A stretch of 64,000 nt of DNA, taken from positions 33,715-97,714 of the forward strand of contig CALGMR010000016.1 in the NCBI GenBank assembly GCA_937958815.1, in the 5' to 3' direction. Shown here piece after piece: positions 1 through 8,842 of this stretch. Within the stretch, counting starts at the first letter, position 1. Each line of letters opens with the position of its first letter. The translations under genes and the position numbers were made by a program. The DNA comes from an uncultured Rhizobiaceae group bacterium. Lineage in GTDB: Bacteria; Pseudomonadota; Alphaproteobacteria; Rhizobiales; Rhizobiaceae. Under the pieces are notes generated by a model. That model did no database searches, had not been told where the DNA came from, and was given only the letters and a program-made list of their open reading frames with translations.

Positions 1-393
1 CTTTATTGGTTCAGCGTCAGAACTTGATCTGGAACAATCGGAAAATCGTGTTTCTTGTCCGATGCGAACGCATCAAGAATTCCTAGAACGCTGTTCACCA
101 CAGTGATTTTTGGCAAGCTTGAACGAGATTTTTGTCGAATTTCAGTGTGCCAGAACGCACACATGGTTCTGGCCAACTTGCGCAATCAAGCCGGCGCGTG
201 ATCACTTAACCTATTGTTATAATTAATCTTATCGAAGCAATACAGCGCTATATCACACAGTGGTAACGATAAAAGGAACCGCATTGTGGAGGTCATTATG
301 GAGCGCCATCTCTAGGAGGCAGCAAAGGTTATCCGTTGCAATCAAATTCTAAATAGCCACTCGCAGAAGCCATACACATAAGGACCTAGAAGT
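1..393. other. Left-edge stretch without a supported gene
   Basis: No convincing gene lies here. An open frame runs off the left edge on the minus strand (ATG at 164 or TTG at 185), but it has no Shine-Dalgarno sequence and no family I recognise. A plus-strand frame open from base 2 to about 103 could be the last 33 codons of a gene starting outside the window; neither is strong. The right part (about 190-393) is AT-rich and presumably holds the promoter of the secreted protein starting at 394, whose ribosome site (AAGGA) is at about 380-384. Confidence 0.4.
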
Positions 394-765
394 ATGAAAC
401 TCCCAACAGTAATTTTCGCAGCATTTGCCACATTGGCGACGACTTCCATCGCACCACAAGCACAAGCCAATTCATTCTCGACAGGTATTTCAATCACCAA
501 ACTTTCATTGAATCATTCAGAAGTGACGCAGAACAACTTGGTTCAAGACGTGCGCCTGCTCCGCCATCGCGGCTCCAAAAGTAAGCGCAACTCCAGGCGT
601 CGAAACGGATTCCGCATCCATCGCGGTACTAAAAACCGTGTTTTTACCGGAAGCAACACTTTCAACAACAGCAGATTGCAAGACACTCGTAACTTCGACG
701 CCTTTGCATACCGCCGTTTCAGGGGTGGCGTTGGTGGCGGCTTAACAGGAGGATTTCATCACTAA
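394..765 (+). CDS. Small secreted very basic protein of unknown function
   Basis: A 123-residue protein of no family I recognise. Residues 1-25 form a clear Sec signal peptide ending in an Ala-rich cleavage region (QAQA). The mature part is strongly basic, with an Arg/Lys/Ser-rich patch at about 57-80, further Arg near 110, and a Gly-rich C-terminus ending in two His. It has no cysteine and no membrane segment after the signal, so a periplasmic or exported, possibly anion- or nucleic-acid-binding protein is likely; that is inference. The start is supported by AAGGA about nine bases upstream. A good intrinsic terminator follows at 872-897, so it is probably a single-gene unit. Confidence 0.6.
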   Translation: MKLPTVIFAAFATLATTSIAPQAQANSFSTGISITKLSLNHSEVTQNNLVQDVRLLRHRGSKSKRNSRRRNGFRIHRGTKNRVFTGSNTFNNSRLQDTRNFDAFAYRRFRGGVGGGLTGGFHH

Positions 766-871
766 AACCGCCTGCCCCTTTCATCGCGGACAGAATGGAT
801 CTCTCCTCCAAAACCTGTTCGCCACAACCCAACAAAAGAAAGGAAACGGTAGTCACAATCATTCAACGAGG

Positions 872-897
872 AAAAGGCTTCTCACGGAGCCTTTTTC
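872..897 (+). terminator. Rho-independent terminator
   Basis: Perfect 8-bp stem AAAAGGCT (872-879) with AGCCTTTT (888-895), an 8-base loop, then a T-run. It lies about 110 bases after the secreted protein gene ending at 765 and is oriented to stop its transcript. Confidence 0.7.
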
Positions 898-1091
898 TGC
901 ATTTAGATTCCAGGCTTTTTGGATGATGAAAATCAATTACTTTCACAATTACAAATAAGGCGAATACTTTAAACTGACACCTATGTCTGTGGAATTTGCA
1001 CCTTTTGTGATTCTATTGGAAGCCAGAAATCATCTGTTTACCCTTCTGCTCGGCAGTTTACTTGATTAAGAATTTGCAGGCACCCATTTGC

Positions 1092-1097
1092 TATAAT
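1092..1097 (+). promoter_or_regulatory. Consensus -10 box abutting a start codon
   Basis: TATAAT at 1092-1097 would place transcription start at about 1104-1105, exactly on the ATG of the next gene. No good -35 lies at 16-18 bases; TTGATT at 1062-1067 is too far. If used, the mRNA would be leaderless or nearly so. Confidence 0.35.
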
Positions 1098-1104
1098 AGA
1101 TGTC

Positions 1105-1848
1105 ATGTGGGGAAAGACTTCAAACAGATTTGACTATGGACGGCTGGGTGCAGACGCGCGCGCTGAGGAGATGGAGCGTCGCAGCAGCGTCGTCAAAATT
1201 TGTATTTTGGTGACCTACAGTTTTGCGGCGATTGTGTTCCTCGCCTACAAATACCTAACGCCCGACGTGATCAGCAGATTTTTGACGTCATCCCACACCG
1301 TAAGCAAACCAAGCATGGTTGCCACAATGGATGAAAAACCATTCGCGGGTTTGCGAACACGCCATGCGCGGACCAAACGCAAAAGGTCAGACAGCAATTG
1401 GTTCGTTTGGGGCGTTGCGCGTTTTCAAACCCCTAGTTTTTATATCGGCGTATGGACAAGAGACAATCCGAAACACCTCGCCTACGATATCCAAAAACAA
1501 CTGAGAAAATATAAAACGCTGACAGACTGGGGCGATGTACGACTGGACGGAAAACCAGAAGATTTTTCGACTGACATTGGCCGTTTCCAAATACAGAAAT
1601 TCACTTACCACCCTCCCGCAGGTGACCAAAACTGCGTTTATTTCTCATCAGTCAACATAGGACCTGGTGGCTATGTAAGAGGCAATTATTGCGTCGCAGC
1701 TGTGACAAGCATTGACTATGACTTGTTGCACTGCGCGATTTCGTCAGTTCGACATCCAGACCTCAAGATCAATGCACCCGAACAGGCAAAGGGGTGCAAT
1801 GGACGTAAAGTCGAGATGATAAAATTAAGTGTTCAACCGAAGACGTAA
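1105..1848 (+). CDS. Single-pass membrane protein, unknown function
   Basis: A 247-residue hypothetical protein. One hydrophobic segment at about residues 30-51 follows a charged cytoplasmic N-terminus (signal-anchor type), so residues from about 55 on should be periplasmic. The outer part has an Arg/Lys patch at about 87-95, then a soluble domain with aromatic-rich strands and four cysteines (about 192-230) that could form disulfides. I recognise no family. The ATG at 1105 has no Shine-Dalgarno but sits right after a consensus -10 box, so a leaderless message is possible; an internal ATG at 1171 has GAGGAG immediately before it, too close to be a normal ribosome site. It converges with the matB gene 64 bases downstream. 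Confidence 0.55.
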   Translation: MWGKTSNRFDYGRLGADARAEEMERRSSVVKICILVTYSFAAIVFLAYKYLTPDVISRFLTSSHTVSKPSMVATMDEKPFAGLRTRHARTKRKRSDSNWFVWGVARFQTPSFYIGVWTRDNPKHLAYDIQKQLRKYKTLTDWGDVRLDGKPEDFSTDIGRFQIQKFTYHPPAGDQNCVYFSSVNIGPGGYVRGNYCVAAVTSIDYDLLHCAISSVRHPDLKINAPEQAKGCNGRKVEMIKLSVQPKT

Positions 1849-1912
1849 AAAACGTCAGCATCGACACCCAAATTGGACTGGCGGGCCGACCAGCCAGATC
1901 GACCTTTTCTTG

Positions 1913-3436
1913 CTACCCCGCAAACGCATCCTTATAAGTGTCACGCAACACGTTTTTTTGCACTTTGCCCATTGTGTTACGGGGGAGTTCGTCCACAACG
2001 ACCAACAATTTGGGCTGTTTGAAACGGGCCATCTTGTCTTTGATACTTTCCATAATGGCATCGCAATCCAGCGCACCGCCTTGTGACACCAGAACACCAA
2101 CCACGCTTTCCCCAAAATCAGGGTGCGGTACGCCCACAACGGCGGATTCCAAGACCTCCTCTTGCTCGTCCAACAGCAGTTCGACCTCTTTTGGATAGAT
2201 GTTGTAGCCGCCTGAAATGATCAGGTCTTTGCCGCGCCCGACAATCGAAACATATCCGTCTTCATCTAAAATGCCGAGATCGCCGGTTATGAAAAATCCA
2301 TCTTCACGGAATTCTTCCGCCGTTTTTTCCGGCATTTTCCAATATCCCGAAAAGACGTTGTCGCCCTTCACTTCTATGCTGCCCACTTCACCATTGGGCA
2401 GTTCCGCGCCAGTGGTGGCATCGCAAATGCGAAGGCTGACACCTGGCAAAGGAAAACCGACCGTTCCGGCCCTACGTTCCCCATCATATGGGTTTGATGT
2501 GTTCATATTCGTTTCAGTCATGCCGTAACGTTCCAATATGCGTTTGCCCGTCCGTTCTTCAAATTCCACATGGGTTTCGGCCAACAATGGCGCGCTGCCT
2601 GAAATGAACAAACGCATATGAGCGGCCAACTCGCCCGTGAAACGCTCATCGCCCAAAAGACGCGTGTAGAACGTTGGCACACCCATCATCGATGTGGCCT
2701 TCGGCATGTTTTCGATGATCGCATCATTGGTGAACCCTGGAAGAAAGATCATAGACGCCCCTGCGATAAGGCTCACATTGATCGCCACGAACAAGCCGTG
2801 GGTGTGAAAGATCGGCAGTGCGTGAAGCAACACATCGTCAGATGTGAACTGCCACAACTCACACAGGGTTTGGGCATTGCTGAGCAGGTTTTCGTGGCTC
2901 AACATAGCGCCTTTAGAACGGCCCGTGGTGCCAGATGTGTACAAAATGGCCGCGAGGTCATCAGCCCTCCGCGCAATATTTTCAAAACTCGGGCTTGCCG
3001 CCAAACCTTTGTCGGCAAATGTACCTGCACTGATATCTTCGTTGACAAACACACCCAAGGTTTCAAGTTTCGCCCCATTAGAAGCCGCCACGGCTTTCAG
3101 GTCATCAGCATTGGCAGGGTCGCAAATAAAGAGCGACGCTCCAGCATCGGACAAGAAATAGTCCACCTCGCTAGCCGTGTACGCAGTGTTCAAAGGCAAG
3201 AACACAGCCCCTGCCCGCACACAGGCCAAATACACCATCACCGCTTCGATCGATTTTGGAACCTGAACAGCAACGCGGTCGCCCGGTTGCACACCCAAAT
3301 CAACCAGCACATTGGCAATACGTGCAGAAACATCCAGCGCGTCTTGATAGGTGTACCAACGGCCTTCTGGCATTTGAGCCAAAGTTTTTGAAAAATCTGG
3401 GTTGGAAAACAACCCATCAAACAAATGGTTGGCCAT
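1913..3436 (-). CDS. matB: Malonyl-CoA synthetase (MatB-type acyl-adenylating ligase)
   Basis: Member of the ANL acyl-CoA synthetase family that activates malonate (or methylmalonate) to its CoA thioester through an acyl-AMP. The 507-residue length, the MANHLFDGLF start and the overall sequence match rhizobial MatB. Visible motifs are the adenylate P-loop YTSGTTGRSKG (about 167-176), the YGMTET core motif mid-protein, and the C-terminal catalytic lysine region PRNTMGKVQK. The frame extends upstream to 3529, but ATG 3436 is preferred: AGGAAA lies just before it and it fits the family start. No malonyl-CoA decarboxylase (MatA) or malonate carrier is next to it; instead it is divergent from a P450 gene. 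A specificity for another short dicarboxylate cannot be excluded. Confidence 0.88.
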   Translation of the reverse strand: MANHLFDGLFSNPDFSKTLAQMPEGRWYTYQDALDVSARIANVLVDLGVQPGDRVAVQVPKSIEAVMVYLACVRAGAVFLPLNTAYTASEVDYFLSDAGASLFICDPANADDLKAVAASNGAKLETLGVFVNEDISAGTFADKGLAASPSFENIARRADDLAAILYTSGTTGRSKGAMLSHENLLSNAQTLCELWQFTSDDVLLHALPIFHTHGLFVAINVSLIAGASMIFLPGFTNDAIIENMPKATSMMGVPTFYTRLLGDERFTGELAAHMRLFISGSAPLLAETHVEFEERTGKRILERYGMTETNMNTSNPYDGERRAGTVGFPLPGVSLRICDATTGAELPNGEVGSIEVKGDNVFSGYWKMPEKTAEEFREDGFFITGDLGILDEDGYVSIVGRGKDLIISGGYNIYPKEVELLLDEQEEVLESAVVGVPHPDFGESVVGVLVSQGGALDCDAIMESIKDKMARFKQPKLLVVVDELPRNTMGKVQKNVLRDTYKDAFAG

Positions 3437-3594
3437 GAAAATTTCCTGCATCGCGGCATTCAAAGAATTGGGAAACACTTTGCCGACATCGTCGCGATAA
3501 GTCACGACCCTACAGCAAGCTCTGTACAAGCAATTCCGAGCATGGTTCAGTTTTAGACTATAGAAGTTTGCCCGCGAAAAGTTAGGAGCGCGAA

Positions 3595-4782
3595 ATGCCC
3601 ATTACACAGCCTGCTCCGATTGACGCCACCATCACGGGCGAGCAGCTTTTTCTCGATCCTTATCCAATTTACAAACGGCTTCGTGAAGAGACGCCAGTGG
3701 TTCAGGTGCCTGCTCTCAAGCGTACATTTCTAACCAAAGCGGCCGACACAAAATATGTGAAGAACACACCCGAACTTTTCAGTTCTGATGATCCAAACAC
3801 ACCCATGCAGCCTGCGTTTCAGGCACAGACATTGATGCGCAAAGACGGTGAAGCGCATCAGCGTGAACGCATGGCCATGCAGCCGGCCTTTTCTGCGCGC
3901 GTGATCAAAGCGAGTTGGAAGCCGCTGATTGAAAAAATTGCAATCGACTATGTAGGCCGCCTGCCCCATGGTGAGACGATAGATATATTTTCAGCCCTCG
4001 CCGCACCCTTTGCGTCACAATGTATTGCCCACATTTTGGGGATCGCGCCCGCGTCTGACGGCGATATGGCGCGCTGGAGCCAAACGTTGATTGATGGTGC
4101 TGGAAATTTCGCATGGGCCCCTGAGCCGTTTGCTACTTCTGACAAAGCCAATGAAGAAATGAACGCCTTGTTTGACAAGATGACAGAGCAGCATAAGGCC
4201 AATCCAGATGAAAGTGCCCTTTCGGTCATGGTCAATGCGGACGATCCAATTGAAACGAGCCAAATCCGATCCAATATCAAAATCGCCATTGGTGGCGGCA
4301 TCAACGAACCGCGCGATGCGTTGACCACAATTCTATTTGGCTTGCTCACCAACCCTGACCAGTTTGAAGCGGTGAAAACAAATCCTGAATTGATTGGAAA
4401 AGCGTTTGATGAGGGCGTGCGCTGGTGCGCACCGATTCAGGTGAGTTCACGGCTAGTGAAAGAGGACACAGAAATCCGTGATTGTTTCATTCCCAAGGGT
4501 GACACAGTGATGACCATTCAAGCATCCGCATGCCACGATGAGGACCTGTATGAAGCACCTGAACTGTTCGATATGTTTCGAAAAAGCAGCGGCCATCAGG
4601 CATTCGGCAATGGACCACATTTTTGCCAAGGCACCCATGTTGCGCGCATGATGTTGGCAGACATCATGCTCCCGCTTTTAGTGGAACGGTTTCCGAACAT
4701 GACATTGGACAGACCAGAAGACGTTAAATGGCGTGGCTTCGGTTTTCGCGGGCCGATCAATCTCCCTGTGCACTTAGCATAA
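3595..4782 (+). CDS. Cytochrome P450, bacterial class I type
   Basis: A soluble 395-residue P450 monooxygenase. Seen in the sequence: the heme-thiolate loop FGNGPHFCQG with Cys344, the K-helix ExxR (EGVR), and a C-terminal region typical of bacterial P450s. The I-helix reads GGGINEPRD, so the usual threonine of the AGxD/ET oxygen-activation motif is replaced by Glu-Pro. The same feature appears in the second P450 of this window (22133-23284), so both belong to one subfamily. It needs an external ferredoxin and reductase, which are not in the window. Substrate is unknown. It is divergent from matB, with 158 bases between the starts, and is followed by a bidirectional terminator. Confidence 0.88.
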   Translation: MPITQPAPIDATITGEQLFLDPYPIYKRLREETPVVQVPALKRTFLTKAADTKYVKNTPELFSSDDPNTPMQPAFQAQTLMRKDGEAHQRERMAMQPAFSARVIKASWKPLIEKIAIDYVGRLPHGETIDIFSALAAPFASQCIAHILGIAPASDGDMARWSQTLIDGAGNFAWAPEPFATSDKANEEMNALFDKMTEQHKANPDESALSVMVNADDPIETSQIRSNIKIAIGGGINEPRDALTTILFGLLTNPDQFEAVKTNPELIGKAFDEGVRWCAPIQVSSRLVKEDTEIRDCFIPKGDTVMTIQASACHDEDLYEAPELFDMFRKSSGHQAFGNGPHFCQGTHVARMMLADIMLPLLVERFPNMTLDRPEDVKWRGFGFRGPINLPVHLA

Positions 4783-4799
4783 ATGTGCGCTTGGCATAA

Positions 4800-4833
4800 A
4801 AAAGCCCGACTGCTTTGCAGCAACCGGGCTTTC
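4800..4833. terminator. Bidirectional intrinsic terminator
   Basis: Stem AGCCCG (4803-4808) with CGGGCT (4825-4830), inner stem CTGC/GCAG, an A-run on the left and TTTC on the right. It separates the P450 (plus) from the convergent taurine transaminase gene (minus) and can serve both. Confidence 0.7.
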
Positions 4834-4854
4834 AACGAAACAGCTTTGCACATA

Positions 4855-6240
4855 TTAAGCTGTCACGCGCGCTATCGCCCCGTCGATAGAAGTCACAATT
4901 TCATCGATATGATCTTTTGTGCAAATCAATGCGGGAGACAAACAAAGCGTATTGTTCAAGCCGGCCAACGAACGGTTCGTGGCGCCGATCACAACCGCAT
5001 CTGCCTTAAAGCATTCGGCCACAATGGCTTGTGTCACGCTTTCTGGCACCGGTTCTTTGGTCTCACGATCAGCAACAAGCTCGGCACCACAGAACAAGCC
5101 CTTGCCCCGCACATCGCCAATAATTTGGTGCTTGGCCTTCAGGCCTTCGAGACCTTCCATTAAATATTCGCCCATTTTGACGGTGTTTTCGAGCAGGTTT
5201 TCTTGTTCAAGAATGTCCATGTTCGCCATCGCAGCTGCAGGCCCTGCCGTGCAACCACCGAAGGTCGAAATGTCACGGAAATAGCTCATGGGATCATCCG
5301 GGTTTTCTTTGAACATGTTGAACACTTTTTCAGTGGTCACAGTGCAAGAAATGGCCGCATAACCTGACGCCACACCTTTGGCCATAGTCACCATGTCGGG
5401 CTCAATCCCGTAATTTTGATAACCGAACCAAGTGCCCGTGCGGCCCATGCCGCACACAACTTCATCGATGAGAAGCAAGATATTGTACTTGTCGCAAATT
5501 TCGCGAACCCGCGGCCAATAGCCTTCCGGAGGCGTGATCACACCACCACCTGCTGTCACAGGTTCAAGGCACAATGCGCCAACCGTGTCTGGCCCTTCGC
5601 GAAGAATAACGTCCTCAATCGCATTGGCAGCGCGGATGCCGTAGTCATCGACCTCCCCCCACTGGCTGCGATATTCAAGGCAATGGGGCACCTCGACAAA
5701 ATCCGGCGTGAACGGGCCATACTGGCCTTTGCGCTCATCTTGCCCACCAGCGGAAAGGCAAGTGATCGTTGTGCCGTGATAGTCGCGCTGACGATACAGA
5801 ATCTTGCTTTTCTTGCCGCCATAAACGTTGTGAGAAATTTGACGCACGATTTTGAACGTTTTCTCATTCGCCTCAGAACCAGAGTTTGAATAATAAACAC
5901 GGCTCATGCCCGGCATTTTTTCAATAAGGCGTTCAGCAAACAATGCACCGGGAATGGTGCCCATTGTGCCGCCAAAGAAATTCATTTTAACCAGTTGATC
6001 CCGCACGGCATTGGCGATGCTTTCGCGGCCATAGCCCACATTCACAGTCCACACGCCGCCAGACACTGCATCGAGATGTTTGCGACCTGCTTGGTTCCAA
6101 ACGTGCAGGCCTTTACCTTCAACAATGATCAAAGGATCGGCAGCATCAAATTTCTTGTGTTGCGTAAGATGGTGCCAAACGTGGGCCTTATCAGCTTCCA
6201 CAACATGGCTGATATCATTATCACCTACATGCATGTTCAT
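4855..6240 (-). CDS. tpa: Taurine--pyruvate aminotransferase
   Basis: Class III PLP-dependent aminotransferase (fold type I) that would move the amino group of taurine to pyruvate, giving sulfoacetaldehyde and alanine. The 461-residue sequence, especially the HVWHHL start, the GGVWTVNVGYG stretch (about 61-71) and the YFRDISTFGGC region, closely resembles what I know of alphaproteobacterial Tpa. The PLP lysine is K288 in TMAKGVASGY, and the DEVVCG motif that holds the cofactor aspartate is at about 259-264. The frame extends to 6264, but ATG 6240 has AGGAGA seven bases upstream. No tauABC, xsc or pta gene is adjacent, so its taurine role rests on sequence similarity; a related omega-amino acid is the alternative. 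Confidence 0.82.
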   Translation of the reverse strand: MNMHVGDNDISHVVEADKAHVWHHLTQHKKFDAADPLIIVEGKGLHVWNQAGRKHLDAVSGGVWTVNVGYGRESIANAVRDQLVKMNFFGGTMGTIPGALFAERLIEKMPGMSRVYYSNSGSEANEKTFKIVRQISHNVYGGKKSKILYRQRDYHGTTITCLSAGGQDERKGQYGPFTPDFVEVPHCLEYRSQWGEVDDYGIRAANAIEDVILREGPDTVGALCLEPVTAGGGVITPPEGYWPRVREICDKYNILLLIDEVVCGMGRTGTWFGYQNYGIEPDMVTMAKGVASGYAAISCTVTTEKVFNMFKENPDDPMSYFRDISTFGGCTAGPAAAMANMDILEQENLLENTVKMGEYLMEGLEGLKAKHQIIGDVRGKGLFCGAELVADRETKEPVPESVTQAIVAECFKADAVVIGATNRSLAGLNNTLCLSPALICTKDHIDEIVTSIDGAIARVTA

Positions 6241-6397
6241 GTGCGTTCTCCTGGCACTCAGCACAACTGCTGATCTATTTTTCCCATATCAACAGAAGTT
6301 GCAGAATTTGGGTAGCAGGAAAATGATCAAGCACGGCACCAGTTGAAAAGTTTGGATGGGTCCAGAAACTCGCACGAAATTTGGAACCAAAACGCAA

Positions 6398-6427
6398 AAA
6401 AGCCCGACCAAATGGCCGGGCTTTTAT
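6398..6427 (-). terminator. Intrinsic terminator after the L,D-transpeptidase gene
   Basis: AAGCCCG paired with CGGGCTT around a short inner CC/GG stem, flanked by an A-run and a T-run. On the minus strand it lies about 20 bases after the stop of the transpeptidase gene ending at 6448. Confidence 0.65.
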
Positions 6428-6447
6428 AAACCTTATCCAAGCAATGC

Positions 6448-7062
6448 TTAGTAAGTAACTTTTACAGTTCCACCATTGCGACGCACCATTGCGAACAACT
6501 GTGCAGCATTTGATGGGTGCAAGCGCACGCAACCGTGTGACGCTGTGCGGCCCAGGCGGCTGATTGCGTTTGTGCCATGTACGGCAAAACCACGGTGATA
6601 GAACATTGCATATGGCATTGGAGCACCATGGTACTTTTTGGAGTAGTACTCTTTGTGCATGCGATGAATTTTCCAAGTACCAGTTGGTGTTGTGTAACCC
6701 TTACGGCCTGAAGACACTTTCCAAACGTGCTTGACGCGACCGCCCTGATAAACAGTCATAGTCTGCTTCGACAAGTTGACCTTTGCCAAAACGCGACCAG
6801 AACCAGCTCTCACAGAACGTTTTTTAGAAGAACGCTTTACGGATTTGCGTCTGCTCTTCTTATAAACGCGGTTCTTGTATTTTTTGCCCTTGCGAGCCTG
6901 TTTTTCATACCAAACACGTGTCCAGTAGGCTTTGTCTTTTTTACCAGCATAGCTGCTTGTGCTTGATGGTGCTTTCAAAGTTTTTGATTTCGTTTCACCT
7001 GCAATTGCTGGTGAAGCGAAAAGACTGGCTACAAATGCCAGAAGTATAAAGAGTCTTTTCAT
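6448..7062 (-). CDS. Secreted L,D-transpeptidase (YkuD domain)
   Basis: A 204-residue exported enzyme that should form 3-3 peptidoglycan cross-links or attach proteins to the wall. Signal peptide at 1-21 (ending SPAIA). Residues about 53-85 form a very basic Lys/Arg/Ser/Tyr linker, probably binding the wall or the outer-membrane inner face. The YkuD catalytic domain covers about 90-204, with the HGT histidine (H162) and the active-site motif SHGCVR (Cys178, His176, Arg180). It is close in size to the short single-domain rhizobial ErfK/YbiS/YnhG proteins. It stands alone between the taurine transaminase and a divergent M20 gene and has its own terminator. Confidence 0.85.
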   Translation of the reverse strand: MKRLFILLAFVASLFASPAIAGETKSKTLKAPSSTSSYAGKKDKAYWTRVWYEKQARKGKKYKNRVYKKSRRKSVKRSSKKRSVRAGSGRVLAKVNLSKQTMTVYQGGRVKHVWKVSSGRKGYTTPTGTWKIHRMHKEYYSKKYHGAPMPYAMFYHRGFAVHGTNAISRLGRTASHGCVRLHPSNAAQLFAMVRRNGGTVKVTY

Positions 7063-7387
7063 TGACTTCCCTCCAGTAGTTTTTTTTCAAACTGCCCGAC
7101 TTCAAAACAGTCATTTTTTTCAAACTTCCCCATGGAAGCTTGCATAAACATTTGACGCGAAAAGGGTTTCATCCAGTTAATGAAACACCTTTCACCGGCT
7201 TTGATTAGTTTATGCGTAAACAAGCAGTAAATGCGGTGACAAATGTCACACGAAGGAAAAACGGTCATTTACGCAAGACTGTTATATGCCGATGACCCAT
7301 ATACTAACCCAAATTTTTGCTGTTTGGCGAGTCATTGTAATTAGGTCGATTTGATGAAACCCTTTGCGCAGCGTATTCAGTCAACGA
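7063..7387. other. Intergenic region with a short direct repeat
   Basis: Gap of about 325 bases between divergent genes. It is AT-rich and holds two near-copies of a T-run followed by CAAACT (about 7081-7094 and 7112-7126). It should contain the promoters for the transpeptidase (minus) and the M20 gene (plus). No gene is visible. Confidence 0.4.
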
Positions 7388-8698
7388 ATGGAAACCAGTT
7401 TGCACGGCTCTCTCAACAAACGCATTGAAGACAAAACTGCTGAATTGGTCGCACTCACCTCTGCCCTCATTCGAATTCCAACCATCAATCCGCCAGGTGA
7501 TGCCTACATTCCGTGCGCGGAACTTATCGGCAATCGCCTGACAAAGCGCGGATTTCAGGTTGAATACATCCGCGCCCACGACACGCCCGGCGACAGCGAC
7601 AAATTTCCACGCACCAATGTCATGGCCCGCATAGAAGGCAAAGGCCCCGGCCCCGTTGTTCATTTTAACTCGCATATTGATGTGGTGGAGGTTGGCCACG
7701 GCTGGACAGTTGATCCTTTTGGCGGCGAAGTGAAAGACGGCAAGGTTTATGGTCGCGGCGCCTGCGATATGAAAGGCGGTCTCGCAGCATCCATAATAGC
7801 AGTGGAAGCCTATATTGAAGCCAACCCAGATTTTTGCGGGGCCATAGAAATATCCGGCACGGTAGATGAAGAATCTGGCGGGTTCGGTGGTGTGGCTTAT
7901 TTGGCCGCCAAGGGCCTGTTTTCCAAGCCGCGCGTCGATCACGTGATCATTCCCGAACCGCTTAACAAAGACAGGGTATGCCTCGGGCATCGCGGTGTTT
8001 GGTGGGCGGAGATTGAAACCTTCGGCACACAAGCGCATGGATCAATGCCCTTTTTAGGTGACAGCGCCATCCGCCATATGGGGTCCGTTCTTCATTCATT
8101 TGAAACAGAGCTTTACCCGCAACTCGCCGAGAAACGAACAGAAATGCCGGTGGTTCCTGAAGGCGCAAAACAATCCACCATGAACATCAACTCAATTCAT
8201 GGTGGGGAGTCCGAAAGCGGCGGCCATGGCAAACCGCAAGACTATACTGGCTTGCCAAGCGCCAATGTGGCGGAATCCTGCCGTGTTGTTCTTGATCGTC
8301 GTTTCTTGATCGAAGAAGACATATCGGTCGTAAAAGGTGAAGTCATAGAGATCTTGGAAGGTTTGAAGCGCAACCGCGAAAGTTTCGATTATGCCATTCG
8401 TGACATTATGGAAGTTTTGCCAACGATGACCGAACAAGATGCACCAGTGGTCACTGCTGTATCTGATGGAATTCGCCAGGTTTTGGGCAAAGAGCCAGAC
8501 TATGTCATTTCGCCGGGCACATATGATCAAAAGCATATTGCACGCATCGGACATTTGCACGATTGCATCGCTTACGGCCCCGGCATATTGGATTTAGCCC
8601 ATATGGCAGATGAATATGTTGGCATCGACGACATGGTCGCCTCGGCGAAGGTGATGGCGCAGGCGATACACGCATTGCTGACAGGTGCAAAAAGCTAA
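7388..8698 (+). CDS. M20 family metallo-amidohydrolase (ArgE/DapE-like)
   Basis: A 436-residue zinc-dependent deacylase/peptidase of the acetylornithine deacetylase / succinyl-diaminopimelate desuccinylase type. The two-metal site is visible: His96-x-Asp98 in NSHIDVV, Asp127 in GACDMKGG, the catalytic Glu pair at 161-162 in VDEESGG, and a later His in the dimerisation domain (QAHGSMP). The family includes many enzymes for N-acyl amino acids, so the substrate is open; true ArgE or DapE are usually encoded elsewhere. A TTG at 7364 in frame is an alternative start; neither start has a strong ribosome site. Together with the peptide-type ABC importer and the formamidase-like hydrolase downstream it suggests uptake and hydrolysis of N-acylated or peptide compounds. 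Confidence 0.75.
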   Translation: METSLHGSLNKRIEDKTAELVALTSALIRIPTINPPGDAYIPCAELIGNRLTKRGFQVEYIRAHDTPGDSDKFPRTNVMARIEGKGPGPVVHFNSHIDVVEVGHGWTVDPFGGEVKDGKVYGRGACDMKGGLAASIIAVEAYIEANPDFCGAIEISGTVDEESGGFGGVAYLAAKGLFSKPRVDHVIIPEPLNKDRVCLGHRGVWWAEIETFGTQAHGSMPFLGDSAIRHMGSVLHSFETELYPQLAEKRTEMPVVPEGAKQSTMNINSIHGGESESGGHGKPQDYTGLPSANVAESCRVVLDRRFLIEEDISVVKGEVIEILEGLKRNRESFDYAIRDIMEVLPTMTEQDAPVVTAVSDGIRQVLGKEPDYVISPGTYDQKHIARIGHLHDCIAYGPGILDLAHMADEYVGIDDMVASAKVMAQAIHALLTGAKS

Positions 8699-8842
8699 TG
8701 GATCGCACTCAAGGCGTACGGTAGCCAATCTTCAATTAACGCCGTTTGGTAAAATTTACGGCATTTCGCCAATCCCGCCTTGACCATCTCCACTGGTTTG
8801 CAATCATAGCATTGGAATAAATCGAAGCCTGAGGGGCTGATT

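Noticed and set aside
3..185. Minus-strand open frame running off the left edge
   Set aside because: Starts with TTG or ATG 164 without a ribosome site and has no recognisable family; may be chance. Needs sequence left of the window.
2618..3391. 257-codon frame opposite matB
   Set aside because: Antisense shadow of a well-recognised enzyme; no ribosome site or domain.
7304..8038. 244-codon minus-strand frame opposite the M20 enzyme
   Set aside because: The sense frame has the full metal-site set; the antisense frame has none.
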